64,000 nt of DNA from Pseudoduganella dura (GCF_009727155.1 NZ_WNWM01000002.1:1798001-1862000), one strand, 5' to 3'. Numbered from the stretch's first letter, positions 1-9,043 are shown. The notes: generated from the letters alone by a model not told the origin. Translations and numbers: made by a program.

Positions 1-1023
1 AGCGCCAACACCTGGAAGCTGTCGGGCAAGTTCTCGGCCACCAACAACCTGATGTTCCGCGCCGCGGCCGGCACCGGCTTCCGCGTGGCGAACATGCAGC
101 AGATCGCCGGCGTCCAGGAAGACTGGGGCGTCACCGCCGGCACCTACCAGTGCCCGCTGGCCGGCACCGGCCATCCGCTGGCATCGTATTGCACCGGCGT
201 GAACCGCACGCAGTTCGAGGCATTCCGCTCGGGTAACGCGAACCTGAAGCCGGAGAAGTCGAAGCAGTGGTCGATCGGCACCGTGTGGGAGCCGTTGAAC
301 GGCCTGTCGCTGGCGCTGGACCTGTGGAACGTGGAAATCCGCGACCAGGTAACCGACGTTGCCGAGTCGCAGATCTTCGCCGACCCGGCCAAGTACGCCG
401 ACCTGTACACGACCAAGTACGTGAACTCCACCAAGTCGAACGAGCTGGCGGTCATCTACGCGCCGATCAACATCGGCAAGACGGAAAACCGCGGCATCGA
501 CTACGACCTGACGTACAAGATGAACGTGTGGGGCGGCCGCCTGACGAACCGCCTGGCCGGCACGTACCTGCTGCGCTCGCGCTACACGGAGCCGGGCACG
601 GACGACGTCTGGACCACCAGCCTGAACCGCTACGGCATCAACGACAAGGTCAGCTTCCGCCACGTGATCCGCGCGTCGACGTCGTTCGAAACCAAGCAGC
701 TGACGCACACGCTGACCGCCAGCTACCGCAACGGCTACGTCGACAAGGCGTGGACGGTGGACGACTGCGTGGTGATCGTGGCCGGTTCGGCCGGCGAATG
801 CGCCGCCGTCACGCTGGACGTGCCGAGCTACACCACGTTCGACTACCAGGTGGCGTACCGCCCGATGTCCAACGTGGAAATCTCGGCCGGCGTGCTGAAC
901 CTGTTCGACCGCGACCCGCCGCTGTCGCTGCGCAACGCCGGTTCGCACCAGATGGGCTACAACCCTGCCTACTCCAGCGCGCTGGGCCGGCAACTGTACC
1001 TGTCCGGTTCGTACCGGTTCTGA
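1..1023 (+). CDS. TonB-dependent receptor, C-terminal part (5' end outside window)
   Basis: The reading frame is open from the first base, so the signal peptide, plug and first strands lie outside the window; 340 residues remain. What is seen is the C-terminal beta-barrel of an outer-membrane TonB-dependent receptor: the GTGFRVANM strand motif, an NLKPEKSKQWSIG segment (typical of the family's 'N.L.PE.S...' strand), NLFDRDPPLS near the end, and a C-terminal Phe (GSYRF) as expected for outer-membrane insertion. The same segments occur in the receptors at 3296, 6354 and 19028, so this is one of several paralogues. The substrate cannot be read from the sequence. A strong hairpin terminator follows the stop. 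Confidence 0.93.
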   Translation, partial: SANTWKLSGKFSATNNLMFRAAAGTGFRVANMQQIAGVQEDWGVTAGTYQCPLAGTGHPLASYCTGVNRTQFEAFRSGNANLKPEKSKQWSIGTVWEPLNGLSLALDLWNVEIRDQVTDVAESQIFADPAKYADLYTTKYVNSTKSNELAVIYAPINIGKTENRGIDYDLTYKMNVWGGRLTNRLAGTYLLRSRYTEPGTDDVWTTSLNRYGINDKVSFRHVIRASTSFETKQLTHTLTASYRNGYVDKAWTVDDCVVIVAGSAGECAAVTLDVPSYTTFDYQVAYRPMSNVEISAGVLNLFDRDPPLSLRNAGSHQMGYNPAYSSALGRQLYLSGSYRF

Positions 1024-1057
1024 TGGCCCGGGGCCTGACGGCCCCTGCGGTCAAACG

Positions 1058-1087
1058 AAAAGCGGCGCCTCGTGCGCCGCTTTTTTT
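1058..1087 (+). terminator. Intrinsic terminator after the first receptor gene
   Basis: A 7-bp GC stem (GCGGCGC/GCGCCGC) with loop CTCGT is preceded by A's and followed by seven T's, 35 bp after the receptor stop codon. Confidence 0.85.
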
Positions 1088-1148
1088 ATTGCCAAAAACC
1101 GGGGGTGAAGCAGGGGATTCAAGGAGCATGTTCCTCGCCTGCGAAACG

Positions 1149-1170
1149 GTGCAGGCTTGCAAGCCTGCAC
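1149..1170. repeat. Perfect 22-bp palindrome
   Basis: The 22 bases read identically on both strands; the centre is GGCTTGCAAGCC. It lies in the gap between two convergent genes, just before the tandem repeat that starts at 1179. There is no T-tract, so it is not a terminator. It could be a protein-binding site or a REP-type repeat. Confidence 0.6.
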
Positions 1171-1178
1171 TCCTCCCA

Positions 1179-1269
1179 GACCCCGAATTTGAGAAATGTT
1201 TCCTAAAACCGGGGTCAGACCCCGAATTTGAGAAATGTTTCTTAAAACCGGGGTCTGACCCCGGTTTTT
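1179..1269. repeat. Tandem repeat with GGGGTCnGACCCC palindromes (cluster I)
   Basis: Two ~39-bp units (1179-1217 and 1218-1256) differ at only a few bases. Each contains CCCGAATTTGAGAAATG and ends in a palindrome: GGGGTCAGACCCC at 1211-1223 and GGGGTCTGACCCC at 1250-1262. The last palindrome extends outward to a 25-bp inverted repeat (AAAACC...GGTTTT, 1244-1268) that could also form an RNA hairpin. The unit shares the string AAAACC[GA]GGG with cluster III (23395) and the GTC-n-GAC architecture with cluster II (9044). Confidence 0.8.
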
Positions 1270-1283
1270 GGCAACTCTTGTTG

Positions 1284-2342
1284 TTACTCGCCCTTCAGCC
1301 GGCGCTGGCGTACGGCGTCGGCCAGCTGGTCGAGCACCTGTTCGCTCGACTCCCAGTCGATGCAGCCGTCGGTGACGGACTGGCCGTAGGTCAGTTCCTT
1401 GCCCGGCACCAGGTCCTGGCGGCCGGCGACGAGGTGGGATTCGATCATCACGCCGACGATGCGCGTGTCGCCGCCGGCGACCTGGCCGGCGATGTCGGCG
1501 CAGACGGGCACCTGGTTTTCCGGCTTCTTCGAGCTGTTCGCGTGCGAAGCGTCGATCATCAGGCGGGCGGCCAGGCCATGGCCGGCGATGGCCTTGCTGG
1601 TTTCCTCGACGCTGGCGGCGTCGTAGTTCGGCGCCTTGCCGCCGCGCAGGATGACATGGCAATCCTCGTTGCCGCTGGTCGACACGATCGCCGAGTGGCC
1701 GCCCTTCGTCACCGACAGGAAATGGTGCGGCTGCGAAGCGGCCTTGATGGCTTCGACGGCGATCTTGATGTTGCCGTCGGTACCGTTCTTGAAGCCCACC
1801 GGGCACGACAGGCCGGATGCCAGCTCGCGGTGCACCTGCGATTCGGTGGTGCGCGCGCCGATCGCGCCCCAGGCGATCAGGTCGGCGATGTACTGCGGAC
1901 TGATCACGTCGAGGAACTCGGTTCCGGCCGGCAGGCCCAGCTCGTTGATGTCGCGCAGCAGCTCGCGCGCCATGCGCAGGCCGTCGTTGATGCGGAAGCT
2001 GTTGTCCATGTACGGGTCGTTGATCATGCCCTTCCAGCCCACCGTGGTGCGCGGCTTCTCGAAGTACACGCGCATGACGATTTCCAGCTCGCCCTTTAGC
2101 CGCTCGCGCACCTTGACCAGGCGCCGCGCATATTCCATCGCCGCCTTCGGATCGTGGATCGAGCACGGGCCGACGACCACCATCAGGCGGTCGTCCTGGC
2201 CGTGCAGGATGCGGTGCAATGCCACCCGCGCGCTGGAGGCCGTGGCGGAAGCGGCTTCGGTGCAGGGGAATTCGCGGATCAGGTGCGAGGGGGGCGTCAG
2301 TTCCTTCATCTCGCGGATGCGCAGGTCGTCGGTGCGTTGCAT
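1284..2342 (-). CDS. aroG: 3-deoxy-7-phosphoheptulonate synthase, AroG type
   Basis: Condenses phosphoenolpyruvate with erythrose 4-phosphate, the first step of the shikimate pathway, in the cytoplasm. The 352-residue protein matches the whole length of the E. coli AroG/F/H class: DDLRI start, VVIGPCSIHD-like VVGPCSIHDPKAA, EIVMRVYFEKPRTTVGWKG, the IGARTTESQVHRELASG block, GHSAIVSTSGN and DASHANSSK. The ATG at 2342 is chosen over an upstream in-frame start because AGGAG stands 7 bases before it and the family begins there. In E. coli such enzymes are feedback-inhibited by aromatic amino acids. The upstream DNA encodes a Phe-rich leader peptide and a terminator, so transcription is probably also controlled by Phe supply (see 2397-2597). 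Confidence 0.96.
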   Translation of the reverse strand: MQRTDDLRIREMKELTPPSHLIREFPCTEAASATASSARVALHRILHGQDDRLMVVVGPCSIHDPKAAMEYARRLVKVRERLKGELEIVMRVYFEKPRTTVGWKGMINDPYMDNSFRINDGLRMARELLRDINELGLPAGTEFLDVISPQYIADLIAWGAIGARTTESQVHRELASGLSCPVGFKNGTDGNIKIAVEAIKAASQPHHFLSVTKGGHSAIVSTSGNEDCHVILRGGKAPNYDAASVEETSKAIAGHGLAARLMIDASHANSSKKPENQVPVCADIAGQVAGGDTRIVGVMIESHLVAGRQDLVPGKELTYGQSVTDGCIDWESSEQVLDQLADAVRQRRLKGE

Positions 2343-2396
2343 GGTGCTCTCCTGGAAAAATTCGGCTTGAACAACGTAAGGGGTAGAAATCGGGGT

Positions 2397-2424
2397 AAAA
2401 AAAAACCGCCATCGCTGGCGGTTT
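2397..2424 (-). terminator. Attenuator terminator in the aroG leader
   Basis: On the minus strand a 7-bp stem (AACCGCC/GGCGGTT, loop AGCGAT) is followed directly by about nine U's. It lies between the leader peptide stop (2459) and the aroG start (2342), the position expected of an attenuator rather than of an ordinary gene-end terminator. Confidence 0.85.
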
Positions 2425-2561
2425 CTTCGTATCTGCTGGACTCGTTCGCTGCTTCTGCTTACGTGCACCGGCCTTTACTCAACCGCCTGGAGGCAGGGAG
2501 CCAAAAGTAAAAAAAGCCGGTAAAGAAAACGAAGCGGTGCATGGATCGGGTCCTTGGAGTT
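2425..2561 (-). promoter_or_regulatory. aroG leader RNA with alternative pairings
   Basis: Two mutually exclusive pairings can be drawn on the minus-strand RNA. Segment GGCGGUU (2481-2487) is complementary to the 5' arm of the terminator (AACCGCC), giving an antiterminator. Alternatively the Phe-codon segment (2506-2521) pairs with the segment just before the leader stop (2467-2479) through ACCGGC/GCCGGU and UUUACU/AGUAAA, which encloses GGCGGUU in the loop. A ribosome stalled at Phe or Tyr codons would free GGCGGUU and favour read-through. The pairing is visible; the mechanism is inferred by analogy with pheA/pheST leaders. Confidence 0.7.
2459..2542 (-). CDS. aroG leader peptide, Phe-rich, 27 residues
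   Basis: A 27-codon reading frame begins with MHR and contains FVFFTGFFYFW at residues 4-14: six Phe and one Tyr within ten codons, followed by Trp. AGGA is placed 8 bases before its ATG. It sits about 20 nt after the predicted start point of the promoter at 2568-2597, and the SRRL codons at its end carry the antiterminator arm. E. coli leaders of pheA and pheST have the same kind of Phe run. The peptide itself probably has no function beyond ribosome positioning. Confidence 0.75.
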   Translation of the reverse strand: MHRFVFFTGFFYFWLPASRRLSKGRCT

Positions 2562-2567
2562 GAGTTC

Positions 2568-2597
2568 ACTATAACAACAAGATCTGAGGTTTGGCAA
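2568..2597 (-). promoter_or_regulatory. Predicted sigma70 promoter of the aroG leader
   Basis: On the minus strand TTGCCA (2592-2597) and TATAGT (2568-2573) are separated by 18 bp. The expected start near 2561 leaves a short untranslated segment before the leader ATG at 2542. Confidence 0.65.
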
Positions 2598-3128
2598 GAT
2601 ATTGTTTGGCGCCGGCGCCGCATTTCCGCAGAACGATGCTGACCGCCATGCTCAGCACCTGCCAGCGTGTGCCACCACCGTGGAGCAACACGGCTGCGGC
2701 GGTCGAGCAATGGTGGCCTGGACCGCCGTGCCATGACGCCGTTGCCGCCGGCAAGCTATTACCAGGCGAAAATTTTCATATATGTGACAGCAGGGAACTT
2801 CATTTATCAACCAGAAACGCGGTTACAACGCATCACCAGCTTCAAAGTGCCGAAAAATCTATATTTAAGGTTAAATTAAGCTTTTATCCGGTAAATTCCG
2901 CGCTCCCCGCAGCGCGGTAGCGTTCTCGTTATTGAAAAACAGCACGAAATTGCAATGGTCCAGCCCCTGCCAAAATAGAGGCTGTTCTCCATAAAAAATC
3001 CTCCGCTTTCGAGGCTGCCACCATCTGCTCTCATACGCATCACATGACTACAAGATCAGTCTTCTTGCACCCATCTCCCATCATCCGGATGCTTTATTAC
3101 CTTTTCGTACTTCCCAGAGAACAATTCT
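2598..3128. other. Intergenic stretch without a recognisable gene
   Basis: The region between the aroG promoter and the second receptor gene becomes AT-rich towards its right end. Short open frames here have no convincing ribosome site or family resemblance. I see no hairpin followed by T's. Confidence 0.5.
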
Positions 3129-3157
3129 TTGATTAAACAAAATTTAACATTTAGATA
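3129..3157 (+). promoter_or_regulatory. Possible promoter of the second receptor gene
   Basis: TTGATT (3129-3134) and TAGATA (3152-3157) are spaced by 17 bp in an AT-rich stretch about 140 bp before the receptor start. Prediction from consensus only. Confidence 0.4.
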
Positions 3158-3295
3158 TGAAATTGCGATCCAATGCAGTATCGCCACGAATCTTGTTGTT
3201 GCGCACATGAGACATTACGGTTTCGCAAAATCTTTAACTCCTATATAACTTTCTCCTCTCACGAAAACATTGGACAACTTTTCCGGAGTATCACG

Positions 3296-6175
3296 ATGAA
3301 ACCTATAAAAATCCGCCCAATGACGGGCATGCTGCGACGGGCCTTCCCGATCGCCGCGCCGCTGCTGCTGACAGTGCTGTCGGCACACGTACAGGCCCAG
3401 ACCGTGACCAACACGCCCGCGGCCGCCGCACAACCGATCCAGCGCGTCGAGATCACGGGTTCGAATATCCGCCGCTCGCAGGCCGAAACGGCTTCGCCGG
3501 TGCAGACCGTGAACCGCGCCGACATCGAAAAATCCGGCAAGACCACCGTGGCCGAACTGCTGCAGACGCTGGCGGTCGACAACCAGGGTTCGGTGCCGAC
3601 CACGTTCGGTAACGGCTTCGCTGCAGGCGCTTCGGGCATTTCCCTGCGCGGCCTGGGTTCCGCTTCCACGCTGGTGCTGCTGAACGGCCGCCGCATCGCG
3701 CCGTACGGCCTGGCCGACGACGGCCAGAAAGTGTTTGCCGACCTGAACATCATTCCCGCCGAAGCTGTCGAACGCGTCGAGATCCTGAAAGACGGTGCCT
3801 CCGCGATCTACGGTTCCGACGCCATCGCCGGCGTGGTCAATGTCATCCTGCGCAAGGATTACGTGGGTACCACCGTGCGCCTCTCCCAGGGCCTGTCGAA
3901 CGAAAGCGACGGCGGCGACACCCGCCTGGCCGTCACGCACGGCGTGGGCGACCTGGAAACGGACAAGTACAACTTCCTGTTCTCGGCCGAATACGGCAAG
4001 AAGCGTGAAGTGTGGAACCGCGACCGCGCCGACCGTGGCGCCGTCGGCCGCGCCGACCTGCGCGACTTCGGCTTCTCGGCGCAGGAAGCGCTGGGCGGTA
4101 CCGGCGCGATCGTTGCCAACAACAGCGCCGGCAGCTCGGTGGTGGGCAACGTGCGCAATCCGCTCAACAACAATTATTACAGCCGCGGCAGTACGGCGGC
4201 CGGCAACGGCTTTACCCGCACCTTCCCGGGCGCGGCGTGCTCGAACTTCACGAACCACCCGCAGGGTGATCCAGGCGGCGGCTGCCTGACGGATGCGACG
4301 CAGCAGTACAACCAGATCCAGCCGCGCCAGGAAACGCTGAACCTGTTCGGTCGCGCCACCTTCCAGCTGAACAACGACTGGCAGGCCTATGTGGAACTGA
4401 ACGGCTATCACAGCGATTCGGACTCCTCGTCCACGCCGTCCGGCATCAGCGGCAGCGTCGGCTATCCCGGCGGCCCGGTCAACAACGCCAATGTGTCGCT
4501 GGGCGCCACGCACCCGGACAATCCATACTTCGGCAGCGCCGCGCGCCTGCGCTACATCGCATGGGACGTGGGCCCGCGTACCAGCGCCATCGAAACGAAC
4601 TTCACGCGCGCCGTGGCCGGCATCCGCGGCACGGCAGGCGGCTGGGACATCGACAGCGCCCTGCTGTACTCGCAGAGCAAGACCAACCGCCAGCAGAGCG
4701 GCTACCTGCAGCGCGACGTGGCCTTCGCGCTGCTGAACCCGAACGATGCTGCAAACGTGGCATCTGCCCGCGCCACCAGTGCCGCCTACGCAGGCCTGCC
4801 GGCGGGCAGCTTCTGGCGCATTGGTGAAAACTCGGGCCTGAACTCGCAAGCCCTGTACGACGCACTGTCGCCGACGCTCTCGAACGACGCTACCACCAGC
4901 ATCGCCGTGGCCGACGTGAAAGCGTCGCGTGAGTTCGGCCAGTTGCCGGGTGGTGCGATGGGCATCGCCATGGGCGCCGAGTTCCGCCATGACGAGACGG
5001 AGCTGAATCCGACGTCGGGCACCGACCGCGGCAACATCATCGGCCTGGGCTACTCGGCCTACGAAGGCCAGCGCAACTCGGCGGCACTGTATGCCGAGTT
5101 CCTGGCGCCGGTGCACTCCACGCTGGAACTGTCCGCCGCGCTGCGCTACGACCACTTCAACGACGTGGGCAACTCGTACACGCCGAAAGCGGGCTTCAAG
5201 TGGACGCCGGTGAACAGCTTCGCACTGCGCGGCACGTTCGCCCGCGGCTTCCGCGCACCGAGCGCGGCCGAGAACGGCCGCGGCGGCCTGGCGGCATTCT
5301 CCACGTCGGACGACCCGGTCCGTTGCGCACTGGGCGTCACGTCCGCCTGTGCATCGTCGTCCGTGGCCGTGATCACGTCGCCGAACCCGGACCTGTCGCC
5401 GGAAAAATCGAAGAGCTTCTCGCTCGGCGCCGTGTGGGATCCGCTGCCACGCACCAGCATCTCGCTGGACGCCTGGCAGATCGAACGCAAGAACGAGATC
5501 AACCAGGAAACCACCTCGGCCGCCATTGCCGCGGGTAACGTGGTACGCGATGCGGGCAGCTCGCAGTTCGCCGGCGACCCGGGCGCGATCGTGGCCGTGC
5601 TGACGAACTACATCAACTCCAACTCGACCAAGGTCAATGGCATCGACCTGGACGCACGTACCTCGTACACGATGGGCGATGCCGGTACGCTGACGGCCAA
5701 TGTCACCTGGACGCACATGCTCAAGTTCGAGCGTACCGACCTGGAAGGCAACACGGTCGACTACGCCGGCACGCACGGCAACTGCGACGCGACGAACTGC
5801 ATGGGCACGCCGGATAACCGCGTCAACCTGGGCCTGGGCTGGGAGCGCGGCCCGCTGCGCATCAACGGCGTGGTCAACTACCGCGGCAAGTTCGACAACA
5901 CGCTGTTCAAGGACGATCCCGACGGTTGCGCATTCCACTTCGCCAACGGCGACGACTCGCCGAACGGTTGCAAGATCGGTTCGTTCACGACGCTGGACCT
6001 GACCGCGAAGTACCGCTTCACAAGCAAGGCCGAGCTGTTCGCCACGATCCAGAACGTGTTCGACAAGGAACCGCCGCTGGATCCGCTGACCTACGGCGCC
6101 GCCGGCTACAACCCGCTGGACTACAGCGGCGCACTGGGCCGTTACTTCCAGGTAGGCATGCGCTACACGTTCTAA
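3296..6175 (+). CDS. TonB-dependent receptor
   Basis: A 959-residue outer-membrane receptor. The ATG at 3296 is preferred over upstream starts because GGAG lies 7 bases before it and it opens a signal peptide (RRAFPIAAPLLLTVLSAHVQAQ, cleavage after AQA). A TonB-box-like RVEITGSNIRR follows, then the plug domain (about 50-180) with LRGLGSASTLVLLNGRR and VEILKDGASAIYGSDAIAGV, then the barrel, with NVFDKEPPLDP near the end and terminal Phe (RYTF). Family members import large or scarce ligands with energy from TonB-ExbBD; the ligand is unknown here. Followed at once by a terminator, so it is monocistronic. Confidence 0.95.
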   Translation: MKPIKIRPMTGMLRRAFPIAAPLLLTVLSAHVQAQTVTNTPAAAAQPIQRVEITGSNIRRSQAETASPVQTVNRADIEKSGKTTVAELLQTLAVDNQGSVPTTFGNGFAAGASGISLRGLGSASTLVLLNGRRIAPYGLADDGQKVFADLNIIPAEAVERVEILKDGASAIYGSDAIAGVVNVILRKDYVGTTVRLSQGLSNESDGGDTRLAVTHGVGDLETDKYNFLFSAEYGKKREVWNRDRADRGAVGRADLRDFGFSAQEALGGTGAIVANNSAGSSVVGNVRNPLNNNYYSRGSTAAGNGFTRTFPGAACSNFTNHPQGDPGGGCLTDATQQYNQIQPRQETLNLFGRATFQLNNDWQAYVELNGYHSDSDSSSTPSGISGSVGYPGGPVNNANVSLGATHPDNPYFGSAARLRYIAWDVGPRTSAIETNFTRAVAGIRGTAGGWDIDSALLYSQSKTNRQQSGYLQRDVAFALLNPNDAANVASARATSAAYAGLPAGSFWRIGENSGLNSQALYDALSPTLSNDATTSIAVADVKASREFGQLPGGAMGIAMGAEFRHDETELNPTSGTDRGNIIGLGYSAYEGQRNSAALYAEFLAPVHSTLELSAALRYDHFNDVGNSYTPKAGFKWTPVNSFALRGTFARGFRAPSAAENGRGGLAAFSTSDDPVRCALGVTSACASSSVAVITSPNPDLSPEKSKSFSLGAVWDPLPRTSISLDAWQIERKNEINQETTSAAIAAGNVVRDAGSSQFAGDPGAIVAVLTNYINSNSTKVNGIDLDARTSYTMGDAGTLTANVTWTHMLKFERTDLEGNTVDYAGTHGNCDATNCMGTPDNRVNLGLGWERGPLRINGVVNYRGKFDNTLFKDDPDGCAFHFANGDDSPNGCKIGSFTTLDLTAKYRFTSKAELFATIQNVFDKEPPLDPLTYGAAGYNPLDYSGALGRYFQVGMRYTF

Positions 6176-6201
6176 GCTGGCAAAACTGTCATCGTTACAA
6201 C

Positions 6202-6231
6202 AAAAATGGGCCTTCGGGCCCATTTTTTTTA
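6202..6231 (+). terminator. Intrinsic terminator with UUCG tetraloop
   Basis: ATGGGCC-TTCG-GGCCCAT forms a compact stem with A's before and eight T's after it, about 30 bp beyond the receptor stop. Confidence 0.9.
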
Positions 6232-6353
6232 TTACTGATTTGTGACCGATCAATACCGTGTCAAAGTGTCATTGCGAGCTGATGACCATAAGTGAAAACA
6301 TCGGCTACTTCTGAGCAGTTCCCCATGCGACTACTTGAGGAGAAACCCCGTTC

Positions 6354-9026
6354 ATGAACCATCCCCGCCTGCCCCGACCTTTCCACTCCATCCGCCCGCT
6401 GTCCCTCGGCCTCGCCATTCTTCCCTTTGCATTGACGCCGCTTGCCGCCTACGCCCAGCAGGCCGAGGAAGGCCAGATCGCCCGCGTGGAAATCACCGGC
6501 TCGTCGATCAAGCGCATCCAGTCCGAAACGGCCACGCCGCTGACGGTGTTTCGCGCGGAGGAATTCATCAAGCAGGGCCTGACGACGGCGCAGGAAGTGC
6601 TGGACCGCATTCCGTCGAACCAGACCAGCTTCGGCGCGGCCAATGCCGTGGGCGGCAATGCCAGCGGCCTGCCCACCGGCGGCCAGGCCACGGCGGACCT
6701 GCGCGGCCTGGGCGGCGACAAGACGCTGGTGCTGCTGAACGGCCGCCGGCTGGCCACCCACCCGTACGACGGCGCCAGCGTCGACCTGAACCTGATCCCC
6801 GTGGCGGCGCTGGAACGCGTGGAAGTGCTGCGCGACGGCGCCTCGGCGATCTACGGCACCGATGCGATCGGCGGCGTGATCAACTTCATTACCAAGCGCA
6901 GCGTGGACCGCGCCACCATCGCGCTGGAAGCCACCTTTCCGGAAGAGACGGGCGGACGCGAGCGGCGCGCCAACCTGACCGCCGGCGGCGGCGACCTGGA
7001 GCGCGACCGCTGGGCCGTGCTGGGCGTGCTGGACTGGCACAAGCAGGATGTGCTGACATCGCAGCAGCGGCCGTTTTCCGCCACCGGCGTGATTCCGTCG
7101 CGCGGGCTGAACATCACCTCCGGCACCACCTTCCCCGGCAATTATTTCGATCCGGTCACCGAAGCGCAGGGCAACCCGGGCAATGCCACCGGCTGCAACC
7201 CGCCGCTGTCCGTGCCGCATCCCACCAACGGCACCTGCCGGCAGGATTACACGCGCCAGATCGACAACACGCCCGAGCAGGAACACGTGACGGCCTACGG
7301 CAAGGCCAGCATGAAGGTGGCGGCCGACCACACGGCATCGGTGGAACTGCTGTACTCGGTGAACAACGTGAATGCGCGCACCGCGCCGCCGCCGCAGACC
7401 GGCCTGGTACTGCCGATTACCAGCCCGTACTACCCGGGCAATTCGGGCGGCGTGCCGGCGCAGGCCGGGCTGTCCGGCGAGCCGCTGAGCGTGAACTGGC
7501 GCCCCACCGAGGCCGGCCAGCGCCAGATCAGGTCGAAAGGTTCGGGCACGCGGCTGACCGGCGCGCTCGAAGGCCTGGTGGCCGGCTGGGATTACCAGGG
7601 CGGCCTGAGCTTCGCCGTCAGCCGTTCCGAGGAAGAGTTCACCGGCGGCTACGTGACCGACGCCACGTTCGCGGCCGGCGTGCTGAACGGCATCCTGAAC
7701 CCGTTCGGGCTGCAGAACGAAGCGGGCCGCGCCTACCTGGCCAGCACCGCGCTGCGCGGCCGCGTGCAGGATGCCAGCAACCGGCAGACGTCGTTCGACC
7801 TGAAGGCCAGCCGCGAGCTGTTCGATATGGCCGGCGGCAAGTTCGCGGTGGCGTTCGGCACCGAGCTGCGGCACGAGAAGGCCGACTTCAACGTCAACCG
7901 CGACATCGCCGGGCAGGCGTCCAGCTCCGGGCTGTCCGGCTCGCTGTCGAAGGACGGCAGCCGCACCGTGCAGGCCGTGTTCGGCGAGCTCAGCGCGCCG
8001 TTCCTGAAGAACGTCGAAGCGTCGCTGGCCGCCCGCTACGACCACTACAGCGATGCCGGCAGCACGTGGAACCCGAAGGCTTCGCTGCGCTTCCAGCCGA
8101 GCCAGGCCTTCGTGCTGCGCGGCTCGGCCAGCACGGGCTTCCGCGCCCCGACGCTGTTCGAGAAAAACGCGCCGCTGTCGCGCAACGACACCAGCAATAC
8201 CTACGACGATCCGATCCTGTGCCCGGGCGGGGTGCCGCAGCCGGGCGCCAACCCGCTGCGCGACTGCGATCTGCAGCAGTTCAAGCTGGAGGGCGGCAAT
8301 TCGGACCTGAAGCCGGAAAAATCGCGCACCTACTCGATCGGCGCCGTCATCGAGCCGATCCCCGCGCTGACGCTGACGGTGGATTACTGGGACATCCGCC
8401 TGCGCGACAAGATCGGCGCGCTGCCCGAGCAGACCATCTTCGGCGACTTCGCCAAGTACCGCGACCGCTTCCTGCGCTTCCCGGACGGCTCGCCGAACGC
8501 GATCCTGGACCTGAACGAAAACCTCGGCAAGGTCAAAACGGACGGCGTCGACGTCAGCCTGACGGCGCGCACGCCGAACCAGAGCTGGGGCGCGCTGTCG
8601 TTCACGCTCGACGGCACGTGGGTGCACAGCTATGAATACCAGAACGAGCGCGATGGCGAATTCGTGCAGAACGTGGGCCGCTACGCGGACAACTTCGTGG
8701 TCTTCCGCTGGCGCCACAACGCCGCGCTGACGTGGCGCGGCGGCCCGTGGAGCGCCACCATCGCCCACAACTTCAAGACGCGCTACGACGACCAGAACCT
8801 GGTCGAGCCGCAGTACTTCAACCGGGTGTCGTCGTACGGGCTGGTAAACCTTTCCGGCACCTACACCGGCTTCCGGAACATCTCGCTGACGGCCGGCATC
8901 AAGAACGTGCTCGACAAGGAACCGCCGTTCTCGAACCAGGGCACGCTGTTCCAGAAGGGGTACGACCCGCGGTATACCGATGCGATCGGGCGGGCGTTGT
9001 ATTTGCGGGGGTCGTACACGTTCTAG
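6354..9026 (+). CDS. TonB-dependent receptor
   Basis: An 890-residue receptor with signal peptide (SLGLAILPFALTPLAAYAQQ), TonB-box region ARVEITGSSIKR, plug with LRGLGGDKTLVLLNGRRL and VEVLRDGASAIYGTDAIGGVINF, and a barrel ending NVLDKEPPFSN...GSYTF. GAGGAG stands upstream of the ATG at 6354, with a rather long spacer. It is a tandem paralogue of the gene ending at 6175, with a terminator between them, so each is transcribed on its own. The ligand is not deducible. Confidence 0.95.
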   Translation: MNHPRLPRPFHSIRPLSLGLAILPFALTPLAAYAQQAEEGQIARVEITGSSIKRIQSETATPLTVFRAEEFIKQGLTTAQEVLDRIPSNQTSFGAANAVGGNASGLPTGGQATADLRGLGGDKTLVLLNGRRLATHPYDGASVDLNLIPVAALERVEVLRDGASAIYGTDAIGGVINFITKRSVDRATIALEATFPEETGGRERRANLTAGGGDLERDRWAVLGVLDWHKQDVLTSQQRPFSATGVIPSRGLNITSGTTFPGNYFDPVTEAQGNPGNATGCNPPLSVPHPTNGTCRQDYTRQIDNTPEQEHVTAYGKASMKVAADHTASVELLYSVNNVNARTAPPPQTGLVLPITSPYYPGNSGGVPAQAGLSGEPLSVNWRPTEAGQRQIRSKGSGTRLTGALEGLVAGWDYQGGLSFAVSRSEEEFTGGYVTDATFAAGVLNGILNPFGLQNEAGRAYLASTALRGRVQDASNRQTSFDLKASRELFDMAGGKFAVAFGTELRHEKADFNVNRDIAGQASSSGLSGSLSKDGSRTVQAVFGELSAPFLKNVEASLAARYDHYSDAGSTWNPKASLRFQPSQAFVLRGSASTGFRAPTLFEKNAPLSRNDTSNTYDDPILCPGGVPQPGANPLRDCDLQQFKLEGGNSDLKPEKSRTYSIGAVIEPIPALTLTVDYWDIRLRDKIGALPEQTIFGDFAKYRDRFLRFPDGSPNAILDLNENLGKVKTDGVDVSLTARTPNQSWGALSFTLDGTWVHSYEYQNERDGEFVQNVGRYADNFVVFRWRHNAALTWRGGPWSATIAHNFKTRYDDQNLVEPQYFNRVSSYGLVNLSGTYTGFRNISLTAGIKNVLDKEPPFSNQGTLFQKGYDPRYTDAIGRALYLRGSYTF

Positions 9027-9043
9027 GCGAAGCCGGAAGCACT

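Noticed and set aside
2459..2734. Longer 91-codon frame ending in the Phe-rich sequence
   Set aside because: The upstream part crosses the predicted promoter at 2568-2597. Only the last 27 codons have a properly spaced AGGA and fit a leader peptide.
2591..2920. 109-codon open frame upstream of the second receptor gene
   Set aside because: No ribosome site, composition drifts from GC-rich to AT-rich along the frame, and the aroG promoter overlaps its start.
3215..6253. Open frame of about 1000 codons on the minus strand opposite the second receptor gene
   Set aside because: It is antisense to a receptor gene with clear domains. It is rich in Arg, Ala, Val and Gly with no motif, as expected of a shadow in high-GC DNA. 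The same applies to long antisense frames at 6261-9077, 18944-21862, 11853-13823 and 48803-51850.
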